This document shows, in pieces, positions 50,671 through 59,629 of a DNA stretch of 64,000 bases (the stretch's first letter is position 1; each line of letters begins with the position of its first letter). A program made the translations under genes and the position numbers. Source of the DNA: Paenibacillus flagellatus (lineage in GTDB: Bacteria; Bacillota; Bacilli; Paenibacillales; NBRC-103111). The notes under the pieces were generated by a model that made no database searches, was not told where the DNA came from, and saw nothing but the letters and a program-made list of their open reading frames with translations. The stretch lies in contig NZ_QJVJ01000003.1 in NCBI RefSeq assembly GCF_003217775.1, positions 62,001 through 126,000 of the forward strand, written 5' to 3'.

Positions 50671-51030
50671 GTGCAATTTCAAGACAATCCGGTTCAATCG
50701 ATGAACGGCACCTCGCAAGGCTTGACCTACGAGCAATTCGTGCAGCAGAAAGCGAATCGCGAGATGATGCAGGCGAGACAAGCCCAACAAGCGTTGTCCG
50801 CGACGGGACTGACGAATTCGGCTCAGCAAATGGTTCAAGTGCAGCAGCAGCTTTCGCAAATCTCCCGCGAGGTGCAGCAGGCGCAAAATCAAGTGCAAAT
50901 GCAGGCCGACGCGCAAATTCGCCAGCTGCAGCAGCTGAATCAGCAAATCCAGTCGGCGATTCAGCTCGTGCAGCAGACGCAGCAAGGACGTCCGGCCGGC
51001 ATGCAGGGGCAGCCCGGCATGCTGTCGTAA
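50671..51030 (+). CDS. Small glutamine-rich coiled-coil protein
   Basis: A 119-residue protein that is about one-quarter glutamine. It starts MQFQDNPVQSMNGTSQ and continues as a nearly uninterrupted heptad-like helix (VQVQQQLSQISREVQQAQN and further QIRQLQQLNQQIQ), ending in a Gly/Pro tail (GRPAGMQGQPGMLS). No family is recognised, and there is no signal peptide. The start is GTG with GGAGGGATCC as SD. A terminator follows directly. Such small Gln-rich coils occur as spore or envelope structural proteins in Bacillales, but that is only a suggestion. Confidence 0.75.
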   Translation: MQFQDNPVQSMNGTSQGLTYEQFVQQKANREMMQARQAQQALSATGLTNSAQQMVQVQQQLSQISREVQQAQNQVQMQADAQIRQLQQLNQQIQSAIQLVQQTQQGRPAGMQGQPGMLS

Positions 51031-51060
51031 TAGCGACAAAGTAAATACGGCAACGAACAA

Positions 51061-51087
51061 CCCGCGAGCGGCGCTTGCGGGCTTTTT
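51061..51087 (+). terminator. Rho-independent terminator
   Basis: CCCGCGAGC at 51061-51069 pairs with GCTTGCGGG at 51073-51081 with one G-U, loop GGC, followed by C and five T. Confidence 0.85.
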
Positions 51088-51179
51088 GCCGTTGCAGGCC
51101 GGTCTCCTCCGCGTGGGTCATGCCGCCTCCGCAAGCGGGCTTAGAAAAAGTTAGTACTTCCTCCTCGCGCGTTTTCCAT

Positions 51180-51185
51180 TACAAT
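51180..51185 (+). promoter_or_regulatory. Possible -10 box of the biosynthetic operon
   Basis: TACAAT 50 nt ahead of the GTG start, after the terminator at 51061-51087. No convincing -35 lies at 17 bp, so an activator would be needed. Confidence 0.3.
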
Positions 51186-51234
51186 ACAAGTAACCGACAT
51201 CTTGGGGCTTGACGCCGGAAAGCGGAGGTGCAAT

Positions 51235-52233
51235 GTGCAACATCGCCAAGTACGAATCGTCGGAACCGGCAAATATGTGCCGAAGCGACGCGTTTCCGAT
51301 ACGGAGATGGATAGGGCGCTCGGCGTTCCGGAAGGGTGGAGCCGGCAAAAAACGAACGTGATCGAACGTTATTTCATAGAAGACGAAACCGCCTCGCAGA
51401 TGGGGGCGAAGGCGGCCTATGCGGCACTGGAGTCGGCGGGCTTGACGTTTGCGGACATCGATTGCCTCGTCTGCACGAGCGGCACGATGGAGCAGCCGAT
51501 TCCCTGCACGGCCGCCCTGATCCAGGAGGCGATGGGGCAGCCGCATGCCGGCGTCCCCGCCTTCGACATCAATACGACCTGTCTCAGCTTCGTCGCCGGT
51601 TTGGACGTCATGTCCTATATGGTCGCCGCCGGACGGTACCGGTACGTGCTGCTGGTATCGACCGAGGTGGCGTCCAAGGGGCTGAACTGGCGGCATAAGG
51701 AGAGCGCCGCGCTGTTCGGCGACGGGGCGGCGGCGGCGGTGATCGGACCGGCCGGAGCGGAGGAGCCGTCGAAGCTATTGTACGCCCGCATGGAGACGTA
51801 CAGTGCGGGCGCCCGCTACTCGGAAATACGCGGCGGCGGCAGCGCCTTGCACGCCTCGGCTTATTCGGCGGATACCGCCGACCGTTTTTTGTTCGACATG
51901 CAGGGCGACGCGCTGTTCCGGATGGCGTCGCAGAAGCTGCCGGCCTTTCTGGACAAATTGCTGGCCGGAGCCGGCTGCGGGCTGGACAGCGTCAAGCTCG
52001 TCGTCCCGCATCAAGGAAGCGCCATGGCGATGCGGCTGCTCGCCCGCAAGCTGGGCATCGCCGACGATCGGCTGATGAGCATTACGCCGGACCACGGCAA
52101 TACGATCGCGGCGTCGATCCCGATGGGCTTGCACGAAGCGATCCGGCAACGCCGAATCGAGCGCGGGGACCGGGTGCTGCTGATCGGCACGTCCGCCGGC
52201 CTCTCGTTGGGGGGCGTCGTCCTTGACTACTAA
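51235..52233 (+). CDS. 3-oxoacyl-ACP synthase III-like condensing enzyme
   Basis: A 332-residue thiolase-fold ketoacyl synthase of the KAS III type. The catalytic triad is intact: C116 (NTTCLSF), H259 (VPHQGS) and N289 (DHGNTIAAS). The loop TSGTMEQPIPCTAALIQEAM is typical of the secondary-metabolite KAS III group, not of housekeeping FabH. GTG 51235 follows GGAGG by 6 nt; the frame is open to 51202 but upstream residues are not family-like. It condenses an acyl starter with a malonyl unit. It is first of six overlapping genes. No acyl carrier protein gene is in the cluster, so a shared ACP or CoA substrates are needed. Confidence 0.9.
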   Translation: MQHRQVRIVGTGKYVPKRRVSDTEMDRALGVPEGWSRQKTNVIERYFIEDETASQMGAKAAYAALESAGLTFADIDCLVCTSGTMEQPIPCTAALIQEAMGQPHAGVPAFDINTTCLSFVAGLDVMSYMVAAGRYRYVLLVSTEVASKGLNWRHKESAALFGDGAAAAVIGPAGAEEPSKLLYARMETYSAGARYSEIRGGGSALHASAYSADTADRFLFDMQGDALFRMASQKLPAFLDKLLAGAGCGLDSVKLVVPHQGSAMAMRLLARKLGIADDRLMSITPDHGNTIAASIPMGLHEAIRQRRIERGDRVLLIGTSAGLSLGGVVLDY

Positions 52234-53521
52234 GCCGTCCGGGGGACGACGAGAGGGGCCTAGCCTTTCTCGGTCCCGGCCGAAGGTGCTGTTGACGGGC
52301 GGCCGGGCACCCGTCGCCCTGGAGATGGCCCGCCTGCTCGCGGCGGCCGGGTGCGAGGTGCACGTCGCGGAAAGCTTGCGGTACTATCTGTGCCGCGTCT
52401 CGAACGCCGTGGCGAGCCGCACCGCAGTGCCGGCTCCGGCGATCGACCCGGAAGGGTTTTTGGCCGGACTCGAGCAGGTCGTCCGGCGGGAAGCGATCGA
52501 CTGGATCGTTCCGACGTGCGAGGAGCTCTTCTACGTATCCGCCGGTAAGGAACGGCTCGAGCGGCTATGCCGCGTATTCGCGGCGCCGATCGGCCAGCTG
52601 CGCCGGCTGCACAGCAAATGGTCGTTCATCCGGCGGACAGAGGAGCTCGGTTTTGCCGTGCCGGCGACGCGTTTGCTCGCCGATCCGTCGGAGTGGCGCG
52701 ACATGATGGAGCTTTCCGTCGACGCTCCGCCGGCGGACAAGCGGGAGCGGGAATGGCCGGACGGCTGCGTCCTGAAGCCGGCGTTTTCCCGCTCCGGCAC
52801 TCACGTGCGCTTCGTAAAGCCGAGGACGGACGGGGACGCCGGCCGACCGGCCGAGCGCGCTCGGTGCGGGTCGAGGCTCCCTGCGGAGAGCGGCTATCCG
52901 TGGGTCGCGCAGCAGTATATCCGCGGACGCGGCTTGTGTACGTACAGCATCGTGCACGAAGGCAGGCTGACGGCTCATGCCGCCTATGCCGTCACGTATG
53001 CGGTCCCGGGCGGGGCGTGCTACTATTTCGAGCCGCTGCGGCATCCGGCGCTGATGGAATGGGTGAGCGCGTTCGCCCGGCTGGAGCGCTTCACCGGGCA
53101 GCTGGCCTTCGATTTTATCGAGACGGACGACGGCCGGCTGTATCCGATCGAATGCAATCCCCGCGCCACGAGCGGCCTTCATTTGTTCGGCAACGGCGAG
53201 CGGATCGCCGACGCGCTGTTCGATCCCGATTCGCTCGGCGGCACGATCGTCGAGCCGCAGCCGTCGGCGAGCACGATGCTCGCCCTGCCGATGCTCGCTC
53301 TCGGCTGGAGGAGCGGAACCGCCGCAGGCGGCTGGCGGACGTGGCTCGGGAAGCTCGCTTCGGCGCGCGACGCCGTATACCGCCGGGACGACCCGCGGCC
53401 TTTCTTCGAGCAGCCGCTGATGCTGAACGAGCTTCGCCGGATCGCCCGTGCGCGGGGACGGTCGATAATGGAGGCCATGACCGCCGATATCGAATGGAAC
53501 GGGGAAGGGGAGTGGCCATGA
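52223..53521 (+). CDS. ATP-grasp ligase-like protein
   Basis: A 432-residue ATP-grasp enzyme of the carbamoyl-phosphate-synthase / amino-acid ligase type. A pre-ATP-grasp Rossmann-like start (KVLLTGGRAPVALEMARLL) is followed by HSKWSFIRRTEELGFAVPAT, the phosphate-binding VLKPAFSRSGTHV, then WVAQQYIRGRGLCTYSI, and the metal-binding end FDFIETDDGRLYPIECNPRA with Glu and Asn ligands. It would form an amide or peptide bond through an acyl phosphate. The TTG start overlaps the KAS III gene by 11 nt. The acceptor and donor are unknown, presumably the acyl product and an amine. Confidence 0.85.
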   Translation: MTTKPSGGRREGPSLSRSRPKVLLTGGRAPVALEMARLLAAAGCEVHVAESLRYYLCRVSNAVASRTAVPAPAIDPEGFLAGLEQVVRREAIDWIVPTCEELFYVSAGKERLERLCRVFAAPIGQLRRLHSKWSFIRRTEELGFAVPATRLLADPSEWRDMMELSVDAPPADKREREWPDGCVLKPAFSRSGTHVRFVKPRTDGDAGRPAERARCGSRLPAESGYPWVAQQYIRGRGLCTYSIVHEGRLTAHAAYAVTYAVPGGACYYFEPLRHPALMEWVSAFARLERFTGQLAFDFIETDDGRLYPIECNPRATSGLHLFGNGERIADALFDPDSLGGTIVEPQPSASTMLALPMLALGWRSGTAAGGWRTWLGKLASARDAVYRRDDPRPFFEQPLMLNELRRIARARGRSIMEAMTADIEWNGEGEWP

Positions 53522-54519
53522 AGGCGCTCGTGACCGGCGGGACCGGTTTTTTGGGCAAACGGCTTGCGTCGGCGCTGCGGGACAACGGGTGGGACGTCGC
53601 CGTACTCGCTCGGCAGACGGCCGAGCGCGAGGAGCTGCGTCGGCAAGACATCCGTTTCGTTCAGGGGGACATCCGCGATGCGGAAGGCGTCGAGGCCGCC
53701 TGCGCCGGACAAGACGCCGTCTTTCATTGCGCCGCTTTGTCCGCGTCTTGGGGCCCGTATTCCGCATTCTACGACGCCAACGTCCGGGGGACGGAGCATG
53801 TCGTGGCGGGCTGCCGGAAGCACGGGGTGTCGCGGCTTATCCACGTTTCGACGCCGAGCGTCTACTTCGGAAGCTCGCACAGGGTGAACGTGCGCGAATC
53901 GGACCCGCTTCCCGCCCGGCAGGCGAGTCCGTATGCGGCCACGAAGCGGCTGGCCGAGCTGCGGGTGCTGGACGCGTGCGCGCTAGGCTTGCCGGCGGTC
54001 ATCATTCGCCCGCGGGCGCTGTTCGGCCCCGGGGACCGGTCGATCTTGCCCCGGCTGCTCGAAGCGAACGCGACGCGCGGCATTCCGCTGATCGACGGCG
54101 GCAAGGCGCTCATCGACTTGACCTTCGTCGACAACGCGGTCGACGCGATGCTGCTCGGTCAAGCCGCTCCGGCGTCGGCGGTCGGCGGCATATACAACAT
54201 TTCGAACGGCGAGCCGATGCCGTTCGCATCGGCGGTCGACAGGCTGTTCGCCCTGCTGCGGCAGCCGGTCCGGTACAAGCCGATGCCGTTCGCGGCGGCT
54301 TATGCGGCGGCCGCGCTTATGGAGCTGGCCGCGCGGGCGCTGCCGGGCAAGCGGGAGCCGTTGTTGACCCGGGCAATGGCGGGCATGATCGGCCGCAGCC
54401 AGACGCTGGATATCGGAGCGGCTCGCCGCGATCTCGGTTATGCGCCGACCGTAAGCGTGGAAGCGGGCATGTCGGCTTACGCCGAATGGCTCGACAGCCG
54501 CGGCGGCGAGCCGAGCTGA
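53518..54519 (+). CDS. NAD(P)-dependent epimerase/reductase (OleD-like SDR)
   Basis: A 333-residue extended short-chain dehydrogenase. The nucleotide-binding motif is TGGTGFLGKRLA (GGTGFLG at 7-13), the catalytic Tyr-x3-Lys is Y139-K143 in SPYAATKRLAE, and the Ser/Thr is in HVSTPSVYF (S111/T112). C-terminal DLTFVDNAVDAMLLG is typical of the 3-beta-hydroxysteroid dehydrogenase / OleD branch. It likely reduces a beta-ketoacyl product of the first enzyme. The ATG overlaps the ATP-grasp stop by 4 nt. An MBL gene follows. Confidence 0.88.
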   Translation: MKALVTGGTGFLGKRLASALRDNGWDVAVLARQTAEREELRRQDIRFVQGDIRDAEGVEAACAGQDAVFHCAALSASWGPYSAFYDANVRGTEHVVAGCRKHGVSRLIHVSTPSVYFGSSHRVNVRESDPLPARQASPYAATKRLAELRVLDACALGLPAVIIRPRALFGPGDRSILPRLLEANATRGIPLIDGGKALIDLTFVDNAVDAMLLGQAAPASAVGGIYNISNGEPMPFASAVDRLFALLRQPVRYKPMPFAAAYAAAALMELAARALPGKREPLLTRAMAGMIGRSQTLDIGAARRDLGYAPTVSVEAGMSAYAEWLDSRGGEPS

Positions 54520-54588
54520 TCCGCAAGCCCGATAGCCTCCGTCCCACCATACATAAGGCATCGCAGCGAAGGAGTGGCTAATCAACCT

Positions 54589-55494
54589 ATGATGCAGGAA
54601 CATGACGACGATCGTCGCGACGATACGGGAGATCGGCCATTGCGCTCCATGCCGAAAGTCCGGCTGCGGCTGTTCGCGACCGGCTACTGCACGCATCCCG
54701 AATGGGTGACGATACGGGGAGGAGCGCTGCGCGCCTGCCGGATTCCGGCGCTATTCGCGTGCATCGAGCACCCTTCATTCGGTACGGTGCTGGTCGATAC
54801 CGGCTATGCGGACCGGTTTATGAAGGTGACGGACCGTCTGCCGGCCCGGCTGTATCGCGCCGTAACGCCGGTTACGTTTCGCGGGGAGGATAGCGCCTGG
54901 CTTCAACTCGAAGCTTGCGGCATCGATGCGGAAAGGGTGAGCGCGATCGTCGTAACGCATTTCCATGCCGATCATATCGCCGGCTTGCGCGATTTCCCGA
55001 ACGCACGGTTCATTTATTTGCCTGAGGCGTACGAGGCGGTGAAACGGCTGCGCGGCTTGTCCGCACTGCGCAGGGCGTTTCTGCCGGGGCTGCTGCCGGA
55101 GCGGTTCGAGGAGCGGTCTGCGCCGATCGGGCCCGAGCGGCGCTTGGCGGCGCCTCCCGGCTTTCCGTTTCCGCACGCATGGGACGTGCTGGGGGACGGC
55201 AGCGTGCTGGCGGTCGAGCTTCCGGGACACGCCGACGGACAGATCGGGCTGCTGCTCGCGACCGATCGTCACGATTACTTGCTGTGCGCCGATGCGGCGT
55301 GGTCGGGCAAGGCGGTCCGCGACAACCGCCCGCCTCATCCGATCGCGGGCTTCCTGATGCCCGATCGCCGCGCCTACGCGGACAGCTTCGGGAAGCTGGT
55401 CGGGCTGCGGCGCCGTTTTCCGCACTTGCGCATCGTCGCTTCGCATTGCCCGGACGTGTGGCAAGACTGGGTACAGGGCGGTGAACCGTTATGA
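54589..55494 (+). CDS. Metallo-beta-lactamase-fold hydrolase (lactonase-like)
   Basis: A 301-residue MBL-fold hydrolase. The zinc motif THFHADH (H124, H126, D128 and H129) is intact, with later ligands in LPGHADG, CADAAW and SHCPD. The spacing and the ACRIPALFACIEHPSFG lead resemble AiiA/AttM-like lactonases and other hydrolytic thioesterases. It could release the product or hydrolyse a lactone or thioester. The start is uncertain: ATG 54589 has GGAG 14 nt upstream, a GTG at 54574 has no spacing for an SD, and Met at 54649 is also possible. It is separated from the previous gene by 69 nt and overlaps the next one by 4 nt. Confidence 0.82.
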   Translation: MMQEHDDDRRDDTGDRPLRSMPKVRLRLFATGYCTHPEWVTIRGGALRACRIPALFACIEHPSFGTVLVDTGYADRFMKVTDRLPARLYRAVTPVTFRGEDSAWLQLEACGIDAERVSAIVVTHFHADHIAGLRDFPNARFIYLPEAYEAVKRLRGLSALRRAFLPGLLPERFEERSAPIGPERRLAAPPGFPFPHAWDVLGDGSVLAVELPGHADGQIGLLLATDRHDYLLCADAAWSGKAVRDNRPPHPIAGFLMPDRRAYADSFGKLVGLRRRFPHLRIVASHCPDVWQDWVQGGEPL

Positions 55495-56846
55495 TCGGGA
55501 AACGGCTCGATCGGTTGTTCGTCCTGTATCGGTATTGGCTGACGAGACGGCGGATGAGCGGCTGGACCGACCGTGCGTCGCTCGAGCGGTGGCAGGAAAA
55601 GCGGGTGACGGCGCATTTGGCGCGCGTCAGGCGCGAATCGCCCTACTTCCGGGAGCTTTGGGCGAATCGGGACTTGTCGCAGTGGCGGGAGTTCCCCATC
55701 ATCGACAAAACCGCGATGATGAACCATTTCGACCGGTTGAATACGGCCGGCATCCGCAAGGAAGAGGCGTTCGCGCTCGCGCTGCGGGCGGAACGAACGC
55801 GCGACTTTACGCCGATGATCGGCGGGGTGACGATCGGCCTATCCTCCGGAACGTCGGGCAACCGAGGGCTGTTTGTGGTCAGCAAGGAGGAGCGCCTCGC
55901 ATGGGCGGGGACGATGCTGGCGAAAGTGCTGCCCGGCTCCGTCCGGGACGAACATCGCATCGCGTTTTTTTTGCGGGCGGACAGCAATTTGTACGGAACG
56001 GTGAAAGGCGGGAGGCTGCAATTCGCCTTTTACGATTTGCTCGACCCGCTCTCGTCGCACTTGGCCCGGCTCGGGGAGCAGAAGCCGACGCTGCTCGTCG
56101 CGCCGCCGTCGATGCTGCGGCTGCTGGCCGACAAGCGAAGAGACGGAGCGCTATCGATTCGGCCCGCACGGATCGTCTCGATCGCCGAAGCGCTCGATCC
56201 GCTCGATCGTATCCGCATCGAGGAGTCGTTCGGTCAAACCGTACACCAGGTGTACCAATGCACCGAAGGCTGCCTCGGGTCGACCTGCGCTTACGGGACG
56301 GTCCACATCCATGAAGATCTGGTCGTCATCCAAAAAGAATACGTCGACCGCAAGCTGCGGAAGTTCGTCCCGATCGTCACCGATTTCTCCAGACGGACCC
56401 AGCCGATCGTCCGGTACAGGCTGAACGATCTGTTGACGGGACGCGAGGAGCCTTGTCCGTGCGGTTCGCCGTTCCTGGCGATCGAGTCGATCGAAGGGCG
56501 TTGCGACGACCTGTTTTATTTCCCGGCGTCGGACGGGACCGGTTGGGTTCGCGTCTTTCCCGATTTTATCGCGAGAGCCGTCCTCTCCGCTTCCGAGCGA
56601 ATCGAAGCGTATCGCGTCGTACTCCATGCGCCGGACCGGATGACCGTCCAATTGGGCGTGGATCCGGCCTATCGGGCCGAAACGCGCGGGCTCGTCGCGC
56701 AGTCGTTCGCCGCCTTGTGCGCGAGGCTGGGCTGTCGGATGCCGGCCATCGAATTCGACGACTACGACTTCGTCCCGGGAAGCGTGAAGCTGCGGCGGGT
56801 GGAAAGGAGATTCGAGCATGTGCCCGAGCCCGATCTTGTTCGATAG
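55491..56846 (+). CDS. Adenylate-forming enzyme, F390 synthetase/PaaK-related
   Basis: A 451-residue adenylate-forming protein of the PaaK / F390-synthetase-related branch. It has the P-loop LSSGTSGNRGLFVV (SSGTSG at 118-123), the acyl-site segment VYQCTEGCLG, the ribose-binding YRLNDLLTG and a zinc-like Cys pair (EPCPCGS). The C-terminal subdomain has KLRRVERR in place of a clear catalytic Lys motif. It activates a carboxylic acid as adenylate, probably for transfer to CoA or an amine. ATG 55491 overlaps the MBL stop by 4 nt. It may feed the condensing enzyme or ligate the final acid. Confidence 0.82.
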   Translation: MIGKRLDRLFVLYRYWLTRRRMSGWTDRASLERWQEKRVTAHLARVRRESPYFRELWANRDLSQWREFPIIDKTAMMNHFDRLNTAGIRKEEAFALALRAERTRDFTPMIGGVTIGLSSGTSGNRGLFVVSKEERLAWAGTMLAKVLPGSVRDEHRIAFFLRADSNLYGTVKGGRLQFAFYDLLDPLSSHLARLGEQKPTLLVAPPSMLRLLADKRRDGALSIRPARIVSIAEALDPLDRIRIEESFGQTVHQVYQCTEGCLGSTCAYGTVHIHEDLVVIQKEYVDRKLRKFVPIVTDFSRRTQPIVRYRLNDLLTGREEPCPCGSPFLAIESIEGRCDDLFYFPASDGTGWVRVFPDFIARAVLSASERIEAYRVVLHAPDRMTVQLGVDPAYRAETRGLVAQSFAALCARLGCRMPAIEFDDYDFVPGSVKLRRVERRFEHVPEPDLVR

Positions 56847-57978
56847 CCACTCGTTCGAGCGGATCGACTGGCCCCGGACGCCGGACGGAGACTACGCCAA
56901 ACGGTTCCTGCTCCCGTTAAGCCGGAGGCCGATCGACGCGTTCGTCCCGAACATTAAGGCGGACCTGTACGCGCTGCGGCTGAACGATACCGTCCTGCCG
57001 GTTACGGTCAACGACACTGAATACGATAACTCCTACGTTTGCTCGCCGTACACCCATTATGCGAGCTATGCCCGTCAGGAGCTGTACCTGCTGCGCTCCG
57101 GGGCGGCCCGATTTTGGCTCCGCGGGGCGACTCACGCCCTCGCTCTGCTCTTGAAGGCGAGCCGCTTCAACCGTGCGGTTCACGTCAACAATTGGCTGCT
57201 GTCGACGAATCTGTACCCGGAGCTGGGCGCCGACGAGACCGAGGAAGCATTTCGGCTGCTGCTCGCCCGGTTCCCGCAGCATACGATCGTGTTTCGCTCG
57301 TTGTGCCGGACGATCAACGGCGATTTGATGGACCGGCTGCAGCGGAGAGGCTTCCGGCTCGTGCCGAGCCGGCAAGTTTACTTATGGCGCGGCTCCGGGC
57401 CCCTGGCGCCCAATGCAAAAGCCCGATGGCTGCTGAAGCGGGATTATGCGCTGCTCGACAAGCACGGCTACGAGCCGGTCGGTCCGGAATCGCTTAAGCC
57501 CGAGGATATGCCCCGGCTAGCCGAGCTGTACCGGGCGTTATATTTGGACAAATATTCGTATTACAATCCGCAATTCGGCGACGCCTTCTTCGAGCTCGTC
57601 CGCAGCGGCAAGCTGCTGGAGCTTCACGCGCTCCGCCACAAGGAAAGCGGACGGCTCGACGCCGTGCTCGGCTGCTATGACCGCGGCGGCGTGATGACGA
57701 CGCCCGTATTCGGGTACGATACGTCGCTTCCGCAGCAAACCGGCTTGTACCGCATGCTGTCCGCCGTCCTGCTCGACATCGCCGCGGCTAAAGGCCTTCT
57801 GCTGCATGAAAGCTCGGGCGCGGCGCAATTCAAACGGAACCGGGGAGCCGTCGCGGAAATCGAATACAGCGCCGTGTACGATCGGCATTTGCCCGTCGAC
57901 CGACGGATGGGCTGGTTCGTGCTGGAACGGTTGTTGAACGGCGTCGGAGTCCCGCTCATGGAGAAATACAAGCTGTAG
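56818..57978 (+). CDS. GNAT/FemAB-like acyltransferase
   Basis: A 386-residue protein resembling GNAT acyltransferases in the second half: a beta-alpha core with PEDMPRLAELYRALYLDKY, LDAVLGCYDRGGVMTT (substrate strand) and a final helix QTGLYRMLSAVLLDIAAAKG typical of the acetyl-CoA-binding region. The first 150 residues resemble a degenerate second GNAT-like copy, as in double-domain Fem-type enzymes. It overlaps the adenylate-forming gene by 29 nt and closes the operon. It would transfer an acyl group to the pathway product. No A-site motif such as QxxGxG/A is unambiguous, so the class is moderately sure. Confidence 0.68.
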   Translation: MCPSPILFDSHSFERIDWPRTPDGDYAKRFLLPLSRRPIDAFVPNIKADLYALRLNDTVLPVTVNDTEYDNSYVCSPYTHYASYARQELYLLRSGAARFWLRGATHALALLLKASRFNRAVHVNNWLLSTNLYPELGADETEEAFRLLLARFPQHTIVFRSLCRTINGDLMDRLQRRGFRLVPSRQVYLWRGSGPLAPNAKARWLLKRDYALLDKHGYEPVGPESLKPEDMPRLAELYRALYLDKYSYYNPQFGDAFFELVRSGKLLELHALRHKESGRLDAVLGCYDRGGVMTTPVFGYDTSLPQQTGLYRMLSAVLLDIAAAKGLLLHESSGAAQFKRNRGAVAEIEYSAVYDRHLPVDRRMGWFVLERLLNGVGVPLMEKYKL

Positions 57979-57990
57979 GAGCCGCGGCGG

Positions 57991-58422
57991 TCAGCGAAAC
58001 CGGAAAAGACCGAGCAAAAGTACGAAAAACGGCGTTTTTTTGCGAGCGGGGTGGCGGACGGAACGCGGAATGAGTATCGGCTGAGGGGCGTCCGAAACGG
58101 TGTCGTTCGAGTCGTTATGGATGGAGTTTCGGCTGCCGCTTTCCGATTCCGGATGAATGCCGAGAGCCCCGTTCGAACCCGGCGGCGATTCCACGGCTGC
58201 CGCCGCTTCGCTTTTGGCCAGCTGCTCCTCGACGATCCGGCTTTCCAGCAAAAGCAAGCGTTGGGCGAGCGCACGGTTTTCTTCCTGCAGATCGCGAATA
58301 TGCTGCTGCAGCACTTTCATCGACAGCTTCGGCTTTCGCGCCGCTTCCTGCGCCATGTCGGCACGATCGGGGTGATGCGGCGGCAACGTTTCCGACAAGA
58401 CGGCGGCTTCCGGGTGAATCAT
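57991..58422 (-). CDS. Hypothetical protein with coiled coil and basic/hydrophobic tail
   Basis: A 143-residue protein. Residues about 35-75 form a coiled coil (MKVLQQHIRDLQEENRALAQ then RLLLLESRIVEEQLAKS), the middle is polar and disordered, and the end is PRSVRHPARKKTPFFVLLLG, a basic patch and short hydrophobic stretch that could touch the membrane. No family is recognised. It converges with the biosynthetic operon, which ends 12 nt from its stop, with no terminator seen between them. It lies immediately downstream of the CorA gene on the same strand and may be its operon partner. Confidence 0.65.
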   Translation of the reverse strand: MIHPEAAVLSETLPPHHPDRADMAQEAARKPKLSMKVLQQHIRDLQEENRALAQRLLLLESRIVEEQLAKSEAAAAVESPPGSNGALGIHPESESGSRNSIHNDSNDTVSDAPQPILIPRSVRHPARKKTPFFVLLLGLFRFR

Positions 58423-58521
58423 CGTTCGGCCTCCTTCGTTTTAAGAGATTGCTAGTTTCCCTCATTGTAAGCCACGCCGTCCGAGGATGCTGTCGAAGAC
58501 CGCTGTCAAAAAGCGGCTTCC

Positions 58522-59472
58522 TTACTCGAACCATCCCTTCCGGCGGAACCAGACGAACATGCCGGCGCCGATGCCGAGCATGACGCCGAGCACCGCAAAA
58601 TATCCCCATTGCCAACGAAGCTCGGGCATAAAATCGAAATTCATCCCGTAGATTCCCGCGATGAACGTCAGCGGCATGAAGACGGTCGTAATGACGGTCA
58701 ACCGCTTCATGATCGCGTTCATCCGGTTCGAGCTGAGCGACAAATAATTGTCCCGCATATCCGCCGTCATTTCGCGGTTCGCCTCGATCATTTCCGACAG
58801 CTTGAGCAGATGGTCGTAGATGTCGGTGAAATAAACGTGCTGCTCCTTCAGCCCCGCAACCCGCTCCGAGTTGACGATCCGGTACAGCAAGTCCCGCATC
58901 GGCATGACGGTCTTCCGAAGCTTCAACAGCTTCGAGCGAATGTCGAACACGTCGTTCATGAGCGTCCGGCTGGCGCTCGGCCCGCCTGTCGTTTCGATTT
59001 CGAGCAGTTGGTCCTCGATCAAGTAGACGGCCGGGAAATATTGATCGACCAGCTTGTCGACGACCGTATACATCGCGTACAGATGCCCCCTGGTCCATAA
59101 CGAGCGATCGCTCGTGATCCGTTCCCACGCATCATCCAATTCCATGAGCTCCTGATGGTGGAACGTGACGAGGAAGCCCGGTCCGACGAACGCGTCGACT
59201 TCGCGGGCGGACAACGATTTTTGATCGAGCGCATGCAGGACGAAGAAGTGAACGTCGCCGTAATGATCGAGCTTCGGCCGCTGGAGCAGATGGTAGCAGT
59301 CTTCTATGGCAAGCGGATGAAAGCGGAAGTGAAGCTCCAGCGCGCGGGCTTCCTCCTCGGTCGGCGCGTTGAAATCGACCCAGTACCAGCCGATGTCCGG
59401 TCCGTTCAATTGTTCCAAGGGCAAATCGGCCATCCGGTTTCCGTCCCGTGTTACGGCAAACGTACGAAGCAA
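58522..59472 (-). CDS. CorA-type magnesium/cobalt transporter
   Basis: A 316-residue divalent-cation channel. An N-terminal cytosolic alpha/beta domain is followed by a long helix and two C-terminal membrane helices, with the family signature YGMNFDF in the loop between them (about residue 279) and a basic end (RRKGWFE). It forms a pentamer that takes up Mg2+ or Co2+. Length and domain layout are typical. The start is ATG; the gene is read toward the coiled-coil gene. The upstream gap holds an AT-rich repeat and a bidirectional terminator. Confidence 0.94.
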   Translation of the reverse strand: MLRTFAVTRDGNRMADLPLEQLNGPDIGWYWVDFNAPTEEEARALELHFRFHPLAIEDCYHLLQRPKLDHYGDVHFFVLHALDQKSLSAREVDAFVGPGFLVTFHHQELMELDDAWERITSDRSLWTRGHLYAMYTVVDKLVDQYFPAVYLIEDQLLEIETTGGPSASRTLMNDVFDIRSKLLKLRKTVMPMRDLLYRIVNSERVAGLKEQHVYFTDIYDHLLKLSEMIEANREMTADMRDNYLSLSSNRMNAIMKRLTVITTVFMPLTFIAGIYGMNFDFMPELRWQWGYFAVLGVMLGIGAGMFVWFRRKGWFE

Positions 59473-59629
59473 GCGCGATCCTCTCCAATTCGGATATTTT
59501 TACCATTATACCGCGCGTCCGGCATTTTGCCCAACGCCCTTTCCTTGAATCGGCCACCGGACTCGTCTCGTCGGATATTTAACGGGAGTTAAAGGGGCGA
59601 GCGGTCTCGTCAAACGATTTATGGCATGT

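Noticed and set aside
54589-55494. A quorum-quenching lactonase as the single explanation for the MBL protein
   Set aside because: The HxHxDH motif is shared by many hydrolases, and the position inside a biosynthetic operon makes a pathway step more likely.
51235-57978. Reading the six-gene operon as the olefin pathway OleABCD
   Set aside because: The reductase resembles OleD, but the synthase is KAS III-like with no OleA features, there is no OleB alpha/beta hydrolase and no OleC-type ligase; ATP-grasp, MBL and GNAT genes do not belong to it.
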